Part shown: piece after piece, positions 6,579 to 16,308 of the stretch | How the letters are laid out: the number at the start of each line of letters is the position of its first letter | Position numbering within the stretch: the first letter of the stretch is position 1 | From: an uncultured Candidatus Melainabacteria bacterium | GTDB taxonomy: Bacteria; Cyanobacteriota; Vampirovibrionia; Gastranaerophilales; Gastranaerophilaceae | Length of the DNA stretch: 64,000 nt | Assembly (NCBI GenBank): GCA_934692625.1 | Contig: CAKUUC010000008.1 | Coordinates: 1-64,000 of the forward strand | Direction: 5' to 3' | Notes under the pieces: model-generated | Databases searched by the model: none | Told to the model about the DNA's origin: nothing | What the model saw: only the letters and a program-made list of their open reading frames with translations | Position numbers and translations under genes: made by a program

Positions 6579-8642
6579 ATGTTGAATACAGCAAGTTTTT
6601 TTAAATTTATTGGGGTAAAAGCGTTTAAACCTCTAAAATCTATTCATCCGGAAAAAATAAAATATGTACCGTTAAAGGCTAATCTTGAACTAACCGAGGA
6701 TATTATAAAATCTTCACTTAAAGCTAGTAAAAAATCTTCTTTTGATACAATATTGTCTCATATAGAAATGCCAAATGGTAATTACAACTTAAAAACCTTT
6801 GAATTTCTTAAGAAAATGGAGCCCATCGGTCTAGATAATTATGAACTCTCTACAATTTTAGATAATGCCCCAATACTAGATTCTTCTAAGTTTGATATTG
6901 ATGCATTTGGAAGTTTTGCTCAATTATTGAAAAAAAGTATGCTAGACTGTAAAATTGGAGTTAACAGCTATTTTGATATATTAGGAAATTCTATAGGGAA
7001 AAACGGTGAATTTTCAACTCAAAATTTAAAAGAGTTTTCTGCAATTTTTAATAAATATCAAAAAACGAGAGATATTGTTACTGCAGTTAATTTTAGAAAA
7101 TATGCTACTGTTGAAAAAATAGCAGATTTATCAATTCAAGATAAAAATGATTTTTTGACTAAGCTTATAAGTAATGGTTATAACGCAAATGTGGCTCAAG
7201 ATATTCGTATATTGCCAAAATCAAAGGAAGAATATCAAAAACTTGTTCAAAATTTATTAGATGATACCGCTTTGCATTTTACACCTCTAACAAAAAGTGA
7301 GCAAGATGCTACTGTTGTTGCTCTTAAAAACTTGTTTGATGCAAACGGTACTATTTCTGAAACGAGTCTTTCTCAAATCTTAAAGGCTTTTCCGGAAATT
7401 GCAACTAAAGATATGTCTATTAAAAAATCATCTTTAAAAATGTTACAAAAAATGAGTAAAGATGGCAGATTTGCAGAATTGGCACAAGAAGATAAATTAA
7501 CGTTGCAACTTGCCGCTTTATTTAAAGATTCAAGTTCTTTACATGGTGTTAGAGATGTTGAGCAGTCTGCTTATAATGCGTTTTATCTTGCTGAAAAATT
7601 AAATTTGCCTCAAGAAAATAAATTGAAATTATATTCTATTATAAAAAATCAAAACTTGTTTGAAAAAGTATTAAGAGGTGAAATTTCCTGCAATACATTT
7701 AGCAATACGGCTTGTGAAATGCGTTATAAAGATAATTATAAAATGTTGGAAATCTTTTCTACAGCGAAAGGTATCATCGTACCGCAAAATCTGCAATTTT
7801 TGCAAGATATCAAACGTGATATAAGTTTAATACAAAATAGAGCTATTCAGGTTCCTCAATCAAAAATACCGAAAGCCAGTAATTTTATTGTAAATGGAAA
7901 GTCCGTAAAGAAAATTGAACAAAATGGAGTTACTAATATTGTTGTATATTTAGATAAAAAAACTCCTGTAAAATATATAGATGAAAATGGTGTTGAAAAA
8001 ATCTTAGACGTTAAAGATTTGCATAACTTCTACCATGCAACAACAATTCCTGAAGGTATAGAGTTAGCCTCAAGACCAAATTCTAAGTATGCTACAAGCG
8101 CTTCTTATTCAAACCCAACACAAAGAAGTCATCATTTTTTTGGAACTGAAGGGCTGGTATTGAACATGAACAGTAATGATATATTCTATTCTCACATTTT
8201 GAGAGATGCTGATGGTACCGGTTTTGGAAAATCTATTGACCCAACGCGCTACATAGTTAAATCTATAGATAAAGCTTTCTATAATTTAAGCGATGTCTTT
8301 AAAAAATATGATTGTAAATCATTGGAAGAATTGCGAGTAATAAATCCTCAAGCAGCAGAAGAGTTAAATGCTGCAATTTTAAACGCTGTTCCAACTTCCG
8401 AATATGGTGAAACTATTGGAGCTTATGCAAAACCTCAAGGTGTATTTTTCCAAGGACCTAAAAAAGGTTATAATCCAATGTATTCTTTTGGGACTTCAAA
8501 GAAGACAAAATCAAAAGAAATAAAAGAAAAATTGTATAAGTTTTTGGGTATAAAAGATAACTACAAATTTAAAGATGTTCCACAAAATTTAAAACAATAT
8601 GCAGAAAAGAATGATTTTGCAATATTCCATTTGGGGGATTAG
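6579..8642 (+). CDS. Large unknown protein, C-terminal domain possibly ADP-ribosyltransferase-like
   Basis: A 687-aa protein with no signal peptide or membrane segment. Residues about 1-430 are alpha-helical and Leu/Lys-rich, of solenoid-like character. A change of composition near 435-460 leads to a compact beta-rich C-terminal domain containing FYHATTIPEGIELASRP, then SASYSN and a late SEYGETIGAY. The H-A-T-T start, the Ser-rich strand and a late E-x-x-E are reminiscent of ADP-ribosyltransferase folds (H-Y-E or R-S-E types), but the match is by eye only. An AAGGGG site sits about 11 bases upstream. It could be an effector or toxin; the function is unproven. Confidence 0.6.
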   Translation: MLNTASFFKFIGVKAFKPLKSIHPEKIKYVPLKANLELTEDIIKSSLKASKKSSFDTILSHIEMPNGNYNLKTFEFLKKMEPIGLDNYELSTILDNAPILDSSKFDIDAFGSFAQLLKKSMLDCKIGVNSYFDILGNSIGKNGEFSTQNLKEFSAIFNKYQKTRDIVTAVNFRKYATVEKIADLSIQDKNDFLTKLISNGYNANVAQDIRILPKSKEEYQKLVQNLLDDTALHFTPLTKSEQDATVVALKNLFDANGTISETSLSQILKAFPEIATKDMSIKKSSLKMLQKMSKDGRFAELAQEDKLTLQLAALFKDSSSLHGVRDVEQSAYNAFYLAEKLNLPQENKLKLYSIIKNQNLFEKVLRGEISCNTFSNTACEMRYKDNYKMLEIFSTAKGIIVPQNLQFLQDIKRDISLIQNRAIQVPQSKIPKASNFIVNGKSVKKIEQNGVTNIVVYLDKKTPVKYIDENGVEKILDVKDLHNFYHATTIPEGIELASRPNSKYATSASYSNPTQRSHHFFGTEGLVLNMNSNDIFYSHILRDADGTGFGKSIDPTRYIVKSIDKAFYNLSDVFKKYDCKSLEELRVINPQAAEELNAAILNAVPTSEYGETIGAYAKPQGVFFQGPKKGYNPMYSFGTSKKTKSKEIKEKLYKFLGIKDNYKFKDVPQNLKQYAEKNDFAIFHLGD

Positions 8643-8654
8643 TAAATCTCATCT

Positions 8655-9491
8655 TTACTTCACATAAACTCTATCGAGCAATTTTATTTCAAATATACTG
8701 CCTGCTGGTAGGTTTAGGTTGCCGCCTTTTGTTGTAAGTGCTGTAATTGGCGATAGTGCGGTACAGCCTGTATATCCTACAAAACCAACAAGTGTCGGGA
8801 TTGGTGAAAGTATTACTAAGATTGGATTTTCTGACATCTTTGAAGATACTTTTCTCGTCTTTTTATAAAAGTTTTCACCTTTATCTATTTGTTTGCCAAT
8901 TCCTGCTATATATTGTCTTTGTCCTTTTATATTATTAAAAAATATTTTTTTCGATTTGGCTTTTGTTATTTTTCCACGAGCCTGATATGTCGTTCCATTG
9001 TAGGTCATTGAGGTTATCTTTAATACGACTAATGCTCCGTTACCTGTACTTTGAGCACCATGAGAATTTACGATTTCTCCGTAGAATTTGGTTCCTATTG
9101 GAATTGTTACCTCTTTTTTATAAATGTTTTCTGTTGTAGTAAAAGAAATTTTTGTTCCTTTTCTAGAATATCCTGAAATTGCTTGATTAGATTTTGTGGT
9201 AAATGTTGTCCATTGTGGAATTTTTTTAGTATAAATATTATCCGCTTTAGAAATTACCATTTGAGTTGGTGAATAATTAAGTGTTGCGTTTGAAATATTT
9301 TTAGAGGTATTATTTTTTGTTGATTGTTTTTGTGTTTGATTTACATTGTTATTCAAAACGTCTTGTTCTAATTTTCCCGTGTCATATTGTTTTTTGATAG
9401 TATCATCAACTGACATATCAAGGTCGAATGCCAAAACAGGCATTGTGAAAAAAGTGCATATTAGAATGTTTATTAAAAATTTTTTCAACAT
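8655..9491 (-). CDS. Secreted protein of unknown function
   Basis: A 278-aa protein with an N-terminal signal peptide (cut after VLA), then a Gln/Asn/Thr-rich linker (about 40-75). A beta-rich region with GTKFYGEIV and GALVVLKITSMTYNG follows, and the C-terminal part has LPAGSIFEIKLLDRVYV. The alternation of strands with gate-like G-T-x-F-x-G-x-I resembles TrbI/VirB10-like beta-barrel segments, but this is weak and no conjugation genes are nearby. No clear Shine-Dalgarno precedes the ATG. The stop is 12 bp from that of the convergent 687-aa gene. Confidence 0.65.
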   Translation of the reverse strand: MLKKFLINILICTFFTMPVLAFDLDMSVDDTIKKQYDTGKLEQDVLNNNVNQTQKQSTKNNTSKNISNATLNYSPTQMVISKADNIYTKKIPQWTTFTTKSNQAISGYSRKGTKISFTTTENIYKKEVTIPIGTKFYGEIVNSHGAQSTGNGALVVLKITSMTYNGTTYQARGKITKAKSKKIFFNNIKGQRQYIAGIGKQIDKGENFYKKTRKVSSKMSENPILVILSPIPTLVGFVGYTGCTALSPITALTTKGGNLNLPAGSIFEIKLLDRVYVK

Positions 9492-9512
9492 AAGTTTAAT
9501 TAAATTATTGTG

Positions 9513-9560
9513 GTAAAAATTTAAATACTCTTGTAATGTTTTATTTGCACTACAAGAGTA
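9513..9560 (-). terminator. Terminator of gltD
   Basis: Inverted repeat ACTCTTGTA/TACAAGAGT with a long loop, followed on the minus strand by an AT tail ending TTTTT. Confidence 0.65.
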
Positions 9561-9578
9561 TCTGAATATATTATTTTA

Positions 9579-10949
9579 TTATTTAAGCATTTCGTTAATA
9601 GCTTTTGCTGCTTTTTTACCGGCACCCATTGCGTTAATTGCATTAGAAGCGCCAACAGGAGCAACGTCACCGCCTGCGAATACGCAAGGAATATTAGTAG
9701 CTCTTGAATCAGGGTCAACTTGGATATATCCTTTTGCATCTGTTGCTATGTCTAAGCCTTCTGATTCTGCAGAACGTTGGATAATCGGATTAGGGCCTGT
9801 GCCGAGTGCAACAATTACGGTGTCAACATCTTCAACTACATATTTTCCGGTTCCGACCGGTCTTCTTCTGCCTGAAGCATCAGGTTCGCCAAGTTCCATA
9901 ATTTCAAACTTCATGCCTGCGACGTATCCGTCCTTGTCTAAAATTTCAACCGGTGCGTGTAAGAATTTGAACTGAACACCTTCTTCTTTTGCGTGTCGTA
10001 TTTCTTCAAGTCTTGCCGGAAGTTCTTTTTCAGTTCTTCTGTAGCAAATTGAAACTTCTTCAAATCCTACTCTAACGGCAGTTCTTGCAGCGTCCATTGC
10101 AACGTTACCACCACCGATTACGGCAACTTTTTTACCGACTTTTAATGGAGTTACGCAATCATTTCTACCTGCGCCCATAAGGTTTACACGGGTTAAAAAT
10201 TCATTTGCAGAAAATACACAGTTTAGGTTTTCTCCTTTTATTCCCATCATTTTAGGTAAACCTGCACCCGAACAAATAAATATTGCATCGAATCCGTCAT
10301 CTTCAAGTTGTTTTAGGGTAATTGATTTACCTACAATTACGTTTGTGTGGAATACAACGCCCATTGCTTTCAGGTTTTCAATTTCTCTATCTAAAATTGT
10401 TCTTGGTAGTCTGAAAGGTGGAATACCATAGCGAAGAACACCGCCGAGTTTGTGAAGTGCTTCAAATACAACAACTTCGTGACCTGCTTTTCTCAAATCA
10501 GCTGCGGCAGTAATTCCTGCACAACCTGAACCTACGATAGCAACCTTTTTGCCGGACGGTTTAATTTCTGTAGTTGCGGCTTTGGTATTGTCACCAACGT
10601 AACGTTCTAATGCTCCGATAGCAACGGCTTCACCTTTTATTCCTAAAATACAATTGCCTTCGCATTGTCTTTCTTGAGGACAAACTCTACCGCAAACTGA
10701 TGGTAGCATGCTTGTTTGTCTGATGATTTCACCAGCCTTATCTAAATTATCTTCTTTTAATGCTGCTATAAATTCAGGAATTTGAATATTAACTGGGCAA
10801 CCTTGTACACATCTAGGGTTTTTACAGTGAAGACATCTTGATGCTTCCAGTTTAACCTGTTCTGCTGTTAAGTTGCTTTCTACCGGTTCAAAATTTGAAC
10901 GTCTTTCGATTTTATCCTGTTCTTTTACTCTTTGTCTTTCGATAACCAT
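9579..10949 (-). CDS. gltD: Glutamate synthase small-subunit-type NAD(P)H flavoprotein
   Basis: A 456-aa FAD/iron-sulfur oxidoreductase. The N-terminal cysteine motifs CLHCKNPRCVQGCP and CGRVCPQERQCEGNC bind 4Fe-4S clusters. A GSGCAGITAAADLRKAGH FAD loop and a GGGNVAMDAARTA NAD(P) loop follow, with a final FAGGDVA. GltD passes electrons from NADPH to the GltB glutamate synthase subunit; homologues also serve as stand-alone or NfnB-like subunits. No large subunit lies in the window, so the partner is open. AGAAGGGA precedes the ATG, and the gene is a single unit with its own terminator. Confidence 0.9.
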   Translation of the reverse strand: MVIERQRVKEQDKIERRSNFEPVESNLTAEQVKLEASRCLHCKNPRCVQGCPVNIQIPEFIAALKEDNLDKAGEIIRQTSMLPSVCGRVCPQERQCEGNCILGIKGEAVAIGALERYVGDNTKAATTEIKPSGKKVAIVGSGCAGITAAADLRKAGHEVVVFEALHKLGGVLRYGIPPFRLPRTILDREIENLKAMGVVFHTNVIVGKSITLKQLEDDGFDAIFICSGAGLPKMMGIKGENLNCVFSANEFLTRVNLMGAGRNDCVTPLKVGKKVAVIGGGNVAMDAARTAVRVGFEEVSICYRRTEKELPARLEEIRHAKEEGVQFKFLHAPVEILDKDGYVAGMKFEIMELGEPDASGRRRPVGTGKYVVEDVDTVIVALGTGPNPIIQRSAESEGLDIATDAKGYIQVDPDSRATNIPCVFAGGDVAPVGASNAINAMGAGKKAAKAINEMLK

Positions 10950-11076
10950 AATATTATCCCTTCTTATTTTTACGACTTATTAGCTATATTTTATTTGCAA
11001 AACTCAGTTTGTGCAAGTTGTAACAAATTTCTAAATTCTTTACATATCCTAACAAAGTGTATAAATTTGTGAAAAA

Positions 11077-11087
11077 TATGCTAATAT
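11077..11087 (+). promoter_or_regulatory. Extended -10 promoter of rmuC
   Basis: TATGCTAATAT, a TG-N extended -10, about 20 bases before the rmuC ATG. No good -35 is seen. Confidence 0.45.
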
Positions 11088-11107
11088 TCTAGTTAAGAGA
11101 GTGTGTT

Positions 11108-12286
11108 ATGAGTATTAATATATTAATTTTGTTATTAGTGAGTATAATTGTAGGATTTTTGGTTTGGACGATTGCTTCGTCATATTTCGAGAAAAAAATT
11201 GACGAATTGAAGTCTGAAAATATACTTCTTAAGAATCAAAATTCGCTAAATCAAAATTTGGTGAGTGAGTTAAAGTTAGAATTTTCAAAAATTGCCAAAG
11301 ATGCGATTTTATCTGAGCAAGAAAGTCTTTTGACTCAACATTCTAACGATTTGAAAACGAAAATAGACTTATTCAAGGCGGAAGAAATTACCCCGATAAA
11401 TGCTTTATTAAAAGAGTTTAAAACATCTCTTGAAAATTACCAAAAATCTCACAATACCGATACTCAAGAAATTAAGCAAGCAATATCTATTGCTGAACAG
11501 TATGCAAAAGCCCTAACTACAGATCAAAATTCTCGTGGTGAATTTGGGGAAGATATGTTAGAACAAATTTTGCAATTTGCAACTTTGCAAGAAGGAATTC
11601 ATTATTCAAAACAAATGTCGATTGTTGGTGGAAAACCTGATTTTGTCGTGCACTTGCCAAACGACAGGCATGTCGTGATTGATTCAAAAGCAATTTTGAA
11701 AAATTATTTGACATATCGTCATACAGAAAACGAAACCGATAAAAAGAATTTTATAAATGATGTTACTGTATGTATAAATGATTTAGCAAAACGACATTAT
11801 CAAACTAGTGAAACTCTTAATCAGGCAGGATTTATTTTGATGTTTGTTCCGATAGAATCGTGCGTAATTATGATTTATACAGATTCTGATTGCCGAAAAA
11901 TTATTGAACTTGCTAATGAGAAAAATATTATAATAGTCGGTAAATCTTCATTGTTGGTTGCCTTGAGGTTGGTTACTCAACTTTGGGCGGCAGATGTTCA
12001 AAATCGTAATGTTAAAAATATCATAGCAACTGGTGAAAGATTGTATAATAATATTGCAACACATCTTCAAGGTTTGATGAATATTCAGCAGGCTATCAAT
12101 AAGGCCTCTGAGTCTATTCAAAAAGAGATTAATCGCTTTACCGCAAACAATAAAGGTAGTGTTATAAAAGAGGTTCAAAATTTAAGACAATATGGGATAA
12201 AGGTTGATAAAATTGCCAATATGGCGCTTTTAAATAAAGATGAAAAACTAAATGATGAAACTTTAGGAGAGAAAATAAATGAGTAA
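11108..12286 (+). CDS. rmuC: DNA recombination protein RmuC
   Basis: A 392-aa protein with one N-terminal transmembrane helix (about 4-24), a coiled coil (about 30-130) and the RmuC core. The core shows SRGEFGEDMLEQIL, KPDFVVHLP with VVIDSKA (a PD-(D/E)XK-like nuclease signature), and IIVGKSSLLVALRLV with W near residue 295. RmuC limits recombination at inverted repeats. It overlaps the next gene by 8 bp, suggesting translational coupling. AAGAGAG lies before the ATG. Confidence 0.93.
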   Translation: MSINILILLLVSIIVGFLVWTIASSYFEKKIDELKSENILLKNQNSLNQNLVSELKLEFSKIAKDAILSEQESLLTQHSNDLKTKIDLFKAEEITPINALLKEFKTSLENYQKSHNTDTQEIKQAISIAEQYAKALTTDQNSRGEFGEDMLEQILQFATLQEGIHYSKQMSIVGGKPDFVVHLPNDRHVVIDSKAILKNYLTYRHTENETDKKNFINDVTVCINDLAKRHYQTSETLNQAGFILMFVPIESCVIMIYTDSDCRKIIELANEKNIIIVGKSSLLVALRLVTQLWAADVQNRNVKNIIATGERLYNNIATHLQGLMNIQQAINKASESIQKEINRFTANNKGSVIKEVQNLRQYGIKVDKIANMALLNKDEKLNDETLGEKINE

Positions 12287-13502
12287 TAATTTTGAAGAAA
12301 ATAATAAAATTTTTAGTGCAGAAGGAATTATAAACAGACGTAATTTCTTTGCTAATTATTTAGTGTCGATTTTAGTTGGGCTTGTTGTATTTTCGACACC
12401 AATATTTTATTTGACAATGTTTAATACCGAAATGATGTCTAAAATTATGCAAGCCGCACTATCAAATCCGACAAGTAGTGAATTCCCGTTGTGGTTTGTA
12501 ATTTGGGGTATTGTCGGATTTATTATAAGGCTTTGTGTTTTGACTCCAAGTATAATAAAAAGGGTTCGAGATATAACAGAAAAAGAAGACGTAACACTAA
12601 TTGTATCTATTATTCTTGTGTTGATGTTGCTTGGAAATATTCCGTGTAAATTTCCGATTGTTTCTCAAATTTTCTTAGGGATAAATTTCTTTATTATACT
12701 TTGTTTAATGTTTACAAAAGGCAAAATTACATCTGAAAAACCGGTAGACAATGTTGTAAAATTCAACTGGGGTGCGATGTTCGGAACTTGGATTTGGGGT
12801 TTGATTAACAAATCTTATGTTACACTTTGGGCAATTCCGTTATTTTTTACTTGCGGTGGATTCTTTGTGTTTGCTTTGATTTGCGGTTTGAAAGGTAATG
12901 AATGGGCTTATGCAAAACAAAAAGACAAAAGTCTTGAAGATTTCCACAAATCTCAAACAGTACAAACAGCTTGGTTTTCTGCTTGCGTGCCGATAGTTGC
13001 CCTTGTGTTTTCAATAATTTCCGTATTATTTGGCAGTGTGATGTTATATCAATATTTTCAGAAAAATCCGAACGCTCTAAAATCTATGGAAAATTATTCT
13101 TCAAGAATGATTACATCATCAGTTGAGGCTCGTTATGATAATATTGAACTTACTGATAATGAGTATAAATTCTATATTTCGCCGACTGTTTGGAACGGTT
13201 TGCCAGCAAAAGCGAAGAAAAATTTGTTTGTGACGACCGAAAGTTACGTTTTTGTGAAACTTACCGAAGATAATAAGATTTCTAAAAAAGAATTGAGTTC
13301 AAACGATAAGTATTTGGCAGAGTCCAATAAAATTAAGATTTACAGTTCATTTAACAATGAATTGTTGGCGGAGCGAAATGTTGACGTTGAAAACTACAAA
13401 AAACTTGAAGAACAGTATAAAAAGAAAGAAATCCCAATGAGGGCTTTGCTTGAGGTTACAAATGGCGGGTACAGTTTCAACGAACACCCGACCTTACCGT
13501 AG
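12279..13502 (+). CDS. Membrane protein with DUF805-like and DUF2628-like modules
   Basis: A 407-aa protein. The N-terminal part starts GIINRRNFFANYL, the typical DUF805 opening, with about four helices (20-140). A second module starts KFNWGAMFGTWIWGLINKSY and includes GNEWAYAKQK, followed by two helices; this is DUF2628-like. A soluble beta-rich tail (about 275-407) follows. The second module is clearly shared with the protein at 46884-47666. The function of both domains is unknown. It overlaps rmuC by 8 bp. Confidence 0.75.
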   Translation: MSNNFEENNKIFSAEGIINRRNFFANYLVSILVGLVVFSTPIFYLTMFNTEMMSKIMQAALSNPTSSEFPLWFVIWGIVGFIIRLCVLTPSIIKRVRDITEKEDVTLIVSIILVLMLLGNIPCKFPIVSQIFLGINFFIILCLMFTKGKITSEKPVDNVVKFNWGAMFGTWIWGLINKSYVTLWAIPLFFTCGGFFVFALICGLKGNEWAYAKQKDKSLEDFHKSQTVQTAWFSACVPIVALVFSIISVLFGSVMLYQYFQKNPNALKSMENYSSRMITSSVEARYDNIELTDNEYKFYISPTVWNGLPAKAKKNLFVTTESYVFVKLTEDNKISKKELSSNDKYLAESNKIKIYSSFNNELLAERNVDVENYKKLEEQYKKKEIPMRALLEVTNGGYSFNEHPTLP

Positions 13503-13509
13503 GCGGATA

Positions 13510-13968
13510 TTATACCATAATTTTTTCATCAAGAATTTCGCAAGCATCTTTAATAAATTGTTCGCACGGACGTTTGGTGTAGTATTCTGCCGTTCGTTTT
13601 GACGGTACAAATGAGGAGTCTTTGCCGTCTGTTTCGCCTAATAGTTCTCTACAAATTATTGTGCCGTGTTTTTCTTTAAACTGTTGGGCAAGTTCTTGTA
13701 TTCGTTGGTAATGTTCGGCTTTGACGATGTCGTTATTAGGTTCGGTATACCCTTTTGCAAGTCCTGCCACCATAAACATTGCACTGACGGCTCCGCAAAC
13801 TTCACGCAATCTGCCCATACCACCGCCAAATGATGAAGACATTTTTAATGCCATGGTTTCATCAATTCCAAAATCTTTTGCATAAGTTAAAAACACGGAT
13901 TGAGCACAGTTATAACCCTTTTTGAAATAATTTGCTGCAATTTGTGAATGTTTCGGTTTTGTTTCCAT
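13510..13968 (-). CDS. C_GCAxxG_C_C family redox-type protein
   Basis: A 152-aa protein with the family cysteine pattern: GYNCAQSVF, then GGGMGRLREVCGAVSAMFMVAGL, a later IICRELLG, and a final CEQFIKDACEIL. Members are small cysteine-rich proteins thought to bind metal or take part in redox reactions; none has a firm biochemical role that I can name. It is the last gene of the minus-strand run parvulin, Xaa-Pro peptidase, rRNA methyltransferase, this gene, 18 bp after its predecessor. Confidence 0.88.
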   Translation of the reverse strand: METKPKHSQIAANYFKKGYNCAQSVFLTYAKDFGIDETMALKMSSSFGGGMGRLREVCGAVSAMFMVAGLAKGYTEPNNDIVKAEHYQRIQELAQQFKEKHGTIICRELLGETDGKDSSFVPSKRTAEYYTKRPCEQFIKDACEILDEKIMV

Positions 13969-13986
13969 ATTTCTAATCCTTTAAAT

Positions 13987-14730
13987 TTAAAATAACTCAT
14001 ACAAAATTACAGAAACCGAGGTCGCAAGGTTTAAGGATTCTACTTTTGGGGACATTTCGATTTTGACAGAATCGTTTGATAATTTTATTAATTCGTCCGT
14101 CAATCCGTCCGCCTCGCTCCCGAACATTACAACCGCCGGAAGATTTATTTTGTATGTTTTTAGCAAATTTTTACTTCTTGGCAAGGTCGCAATTTTGTTA
14201 AAATCTTTGAATATTTTATTAAATGTTTCAACATCTTTTATTTGTACAATCGGAAGTTTCCAAAGATTTCCGACAGATGCTCTGACTGTTTTAGGATTGT
14301 AAATGTCAACGCAATCCCCAAATAGCACCACTGCATCGACACCAAATGCAACTGCTGACCTTAAAATTGTTCCTAAGTTACCCGAATCTTTAATATCTTC
14401 AAGCAAAACAACCTTTTGCACATTTTTTAAATCTTTAATATCAAAAATTTTTTGCACCCCGATAGCAACAGCTTCCGGTGTTGAGTCTGTTGTGGAAATC
14501 TTTTTCAAAACAGGTTCAGAGGATTCAATCAAAATGTCTTTGCAAAATTCGTATTCTTTGATTTTATTTTTATCTACAAAAACGTGTTCCAAAATTATTC
14601 CTGAGTCAAACGCTTCTTTGATTGCCTTAAAACCTTCAAGCAAAAATTTCTTTTCAATATTTCTGTATTTTTTTTGTTGTAATTTTACCGTATTTTTTAC
14701 CAAATCATTATTCACGCTTGTTATTTCCAT
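13987..14730 (-). CDS. SpoU/TrmH-family RNA 2'-O-methyltransferase
   Basis: A 247-aa SPOUT methyltransferase. Residues 1-90 form the substrate-binding domain (KFLLEGFKAIKEA). The knotted catalytic domain has the three family motifs: DSGNLGTILRSA, VVMFGSEADGL and SLNLATSVSVILYEL. It transfers methyl from SAM to a ribose 2'-OH in rRNA (RlmB/TsnR-like) or tRNA; the target cannot be assigned. Its ATG overlaps the last base of the preceding peptidase gene, so translation is coupled. Confidence 0.92.
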   Translation of the reverse strand: MEITSVNNDLVKNTVKLQQKKYRNIEKKFLLEGFKAIKEAFDSGIILEHVFVDKNKIKEYEFCKDILIESSEPVLKKISTTDSTPEAVAIGVQKIFDIKDLKNVQKVVLLEDIKDSGNLGTILRSAVAFGVDAVVLFGDCVDIYNPKTVRASVGNLWKLPIVQIKDVETFNKIFKDFNKIATLPRSKNLLKTYKINLPAVVMFGSEADGLTDELIKLSNDSVKIEMSPKVESLNLATSVSVILYELF

Positions 14731-16307
14731 TACAACACCTCAAATTCTTCAAGCCAAATTTTTTCTTGTTCTGTTAACATTGAAAAATCAATCAATTTTT
14801 TCTCATAATTCATTTTAACAAAAGAATGAATGTTATTGTCTTTAAAATAGCAGGAATTTTCTAATCTTACCCCGAAAAATCCCTCTTTATGTAATCCCGG
14901 TTCGATAGAAAAACACATTCCGTTTTTGAGTTCGACTTTTGAGGTTTCGTGTTTGCTCAATCTCGGCGGAAATTCGTGAACATTTATCCCTATTCCGTGC
15001 CCCAATCCATGATTGAATACAAAGCCTTGCGTATCGTTTTCTTCAAACAGTTTTTGAACTACACTGTCAACGTCAAATCCTGTGAAAGGTCTTTCGATGT
15101 GTGTTTTTGCGTAATTATATGCGTTCAAAAAGGCTTTTAATACAAGTGTGTAAATCTCTTTTTGCAATTTTGTCGGCTCACCTTTTACAAAAACTCTTGT
15201 GATATCTGTTGCTAAGCCACCTTCAAAATACCCGCCACAATCAATCAAAACAAGCGAACCGTCCGTTACTATTTCGTCTTTTGATGATTTTGAATAATGA
15301 GCAAGTGCCGAATTTTTGTCTTTCGCAACAATAGATTTAAAGCTCAACCCCTTAGCACCGTTTTTATAAAACTCTTCTTCTAAATGCTTTGCTATGTCGT
15401 ATTCTGAAATATTATCATTATTTAAAATATATTCTCGAGTTGCTTTAACGGCTTTGTCTGTTCTTGCAAATGCAGACTTTAGATGCTCAAGTTCGGTGTC
15501 ATTTTTTTGAGCCTTCATCTCTTTTACGGAATTTGAGGTTAAAATTTTTGCTTTGTCTTTAATCAATGCGTAATCGTAGGCATTAATTGAAGATTTGTCA
15601 ATAAAAATAGTTCCTTTAATATTTTTTAAATCTTGTTCAAGTTTTTCAAAATCTTTGCATTTATATAAACTGTTGCAATCTTTTTTTATTATTGCTCTAG
15701 CCTTGATTTTTGCAGAAAAGTTTTGTGAGAAATTTCTCGTATTATATAAATAAGAAACCTCGTCTAAGTCTGTCAAATAAATGCTTTCATCGTCTTTTAA
15801 GTTTTGAGTAATCTTTTTGATTTTGTTTTCTGTTGTAATTCCTGTTAAAGAAGTGTCTAGTGTAATATCATCTTGGTTTTGATTTTTGTTTGAAATTTCC
15901 ATATCTAACGGATCAATCGGCAAAAGTTTTGTTTTACGTTGTGAACTTAACAGATTATAAGTGTTTAGTGAAACTTTTTGAGAGAAAATTCCCAACGTTT
16001 CATCTTGTGGAACTCTGGCAATAATTTCGTTTAATTGAGATTGCGTTCCTGTAAGTTTTACTACGGTTACGATTTCATGGTCGACTTCCAAATCCGCTTG
16101 AATATGATATCTTCCGTCAACAAAAAGAAAAATTGTGTCAGGAGTAACCAGCGCTTCGCCTGTTGAACCTGAAAAATTTGTGATTTTGTATCTTGAATTT
16201 TCTTGCAATGTATTATATTCAACCAAAAATTTGTTAGTTGAATTTACCAACAAATATTTTATCTGGTTGTCAGCCATGAAATTTTTTATAACCGTAATAT
16301 TATCCAT
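14730..16307 (-). CDS. pepP: Xaa-Pro aminopeptidase (M24B)
   Basis: A 525-aa pita-bread metallopeptidase that removes an N-terminal residue before proline. Two creatinase-like N-terminal regions (about 1-270) precede the catalytic domain with metal ligands in LVLIDCGGYFEGGLATDITR, FNHGLGHGIGINVHE and SIEPGL ... VRLEN. The length fits the three-domain type (aminopeptidase P of eukaryotic form). It starts one base after the parvulin stop with no good ribosome site, suggesting coupling. Confidence 0.93.
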   Translation of the reverse strand: MDNITVIKNFMADNQIKYLLVNSTNKFLVEYNTLQENSRYKITNFSGSTGEALVTPDTIFLFVDGRYHIQADLEVDHEIVTVVKLTGTQSQLNEIIARVPQDETLGIFSQKVSLNTYNLLSSQRKTKLLPIDPLDMEISNKNQNQDDITLDTSLTGITTENKIKKITQNLKDDESIYLTDLDEVSYLYNTRNFSQNFSAKIKARAIIKKDCNSLYKCKDFEKLEQDLKNIKGTIFIDKSSINAYDYALIKDKAKILTSNSVKEMKAQKNDTELEHLKSAFARTDKAVKATREYILNNDNISEYDIAKHLEEEFYKNGAKGLSFKSIVAKDKNSALAHYSKSSKDEIVTDGSLVLIDCGGYFEGGLATDITRVFVKGEPTKLQKEIYTLVLKAFLNAYNYAKTHIERPFTGFDVDSVVQKLFEENDTQGFVFNHGLGHGIGINVHEFPPRLSKHETSKVELKNGMCFSIEPGLHKEGFFGVRLENSCYFKDNNIHSFVKMNYEKKLIDFSMLTEQEKIWLEEFEVL

Positions 16308-16308
16308 C

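Noticed and set aside
9521..9739. 72-codon minus-strand ORF near the end of gltD
   Set aside because: A frame shadow of gltD that runs into its terminator.
14303..14818. 171-codon plus-strand ORF
   Set aside because: It is antisense to the SpoU methyltransferase and peptidase genes, Ser/Phe-rich and without a ribosome site.
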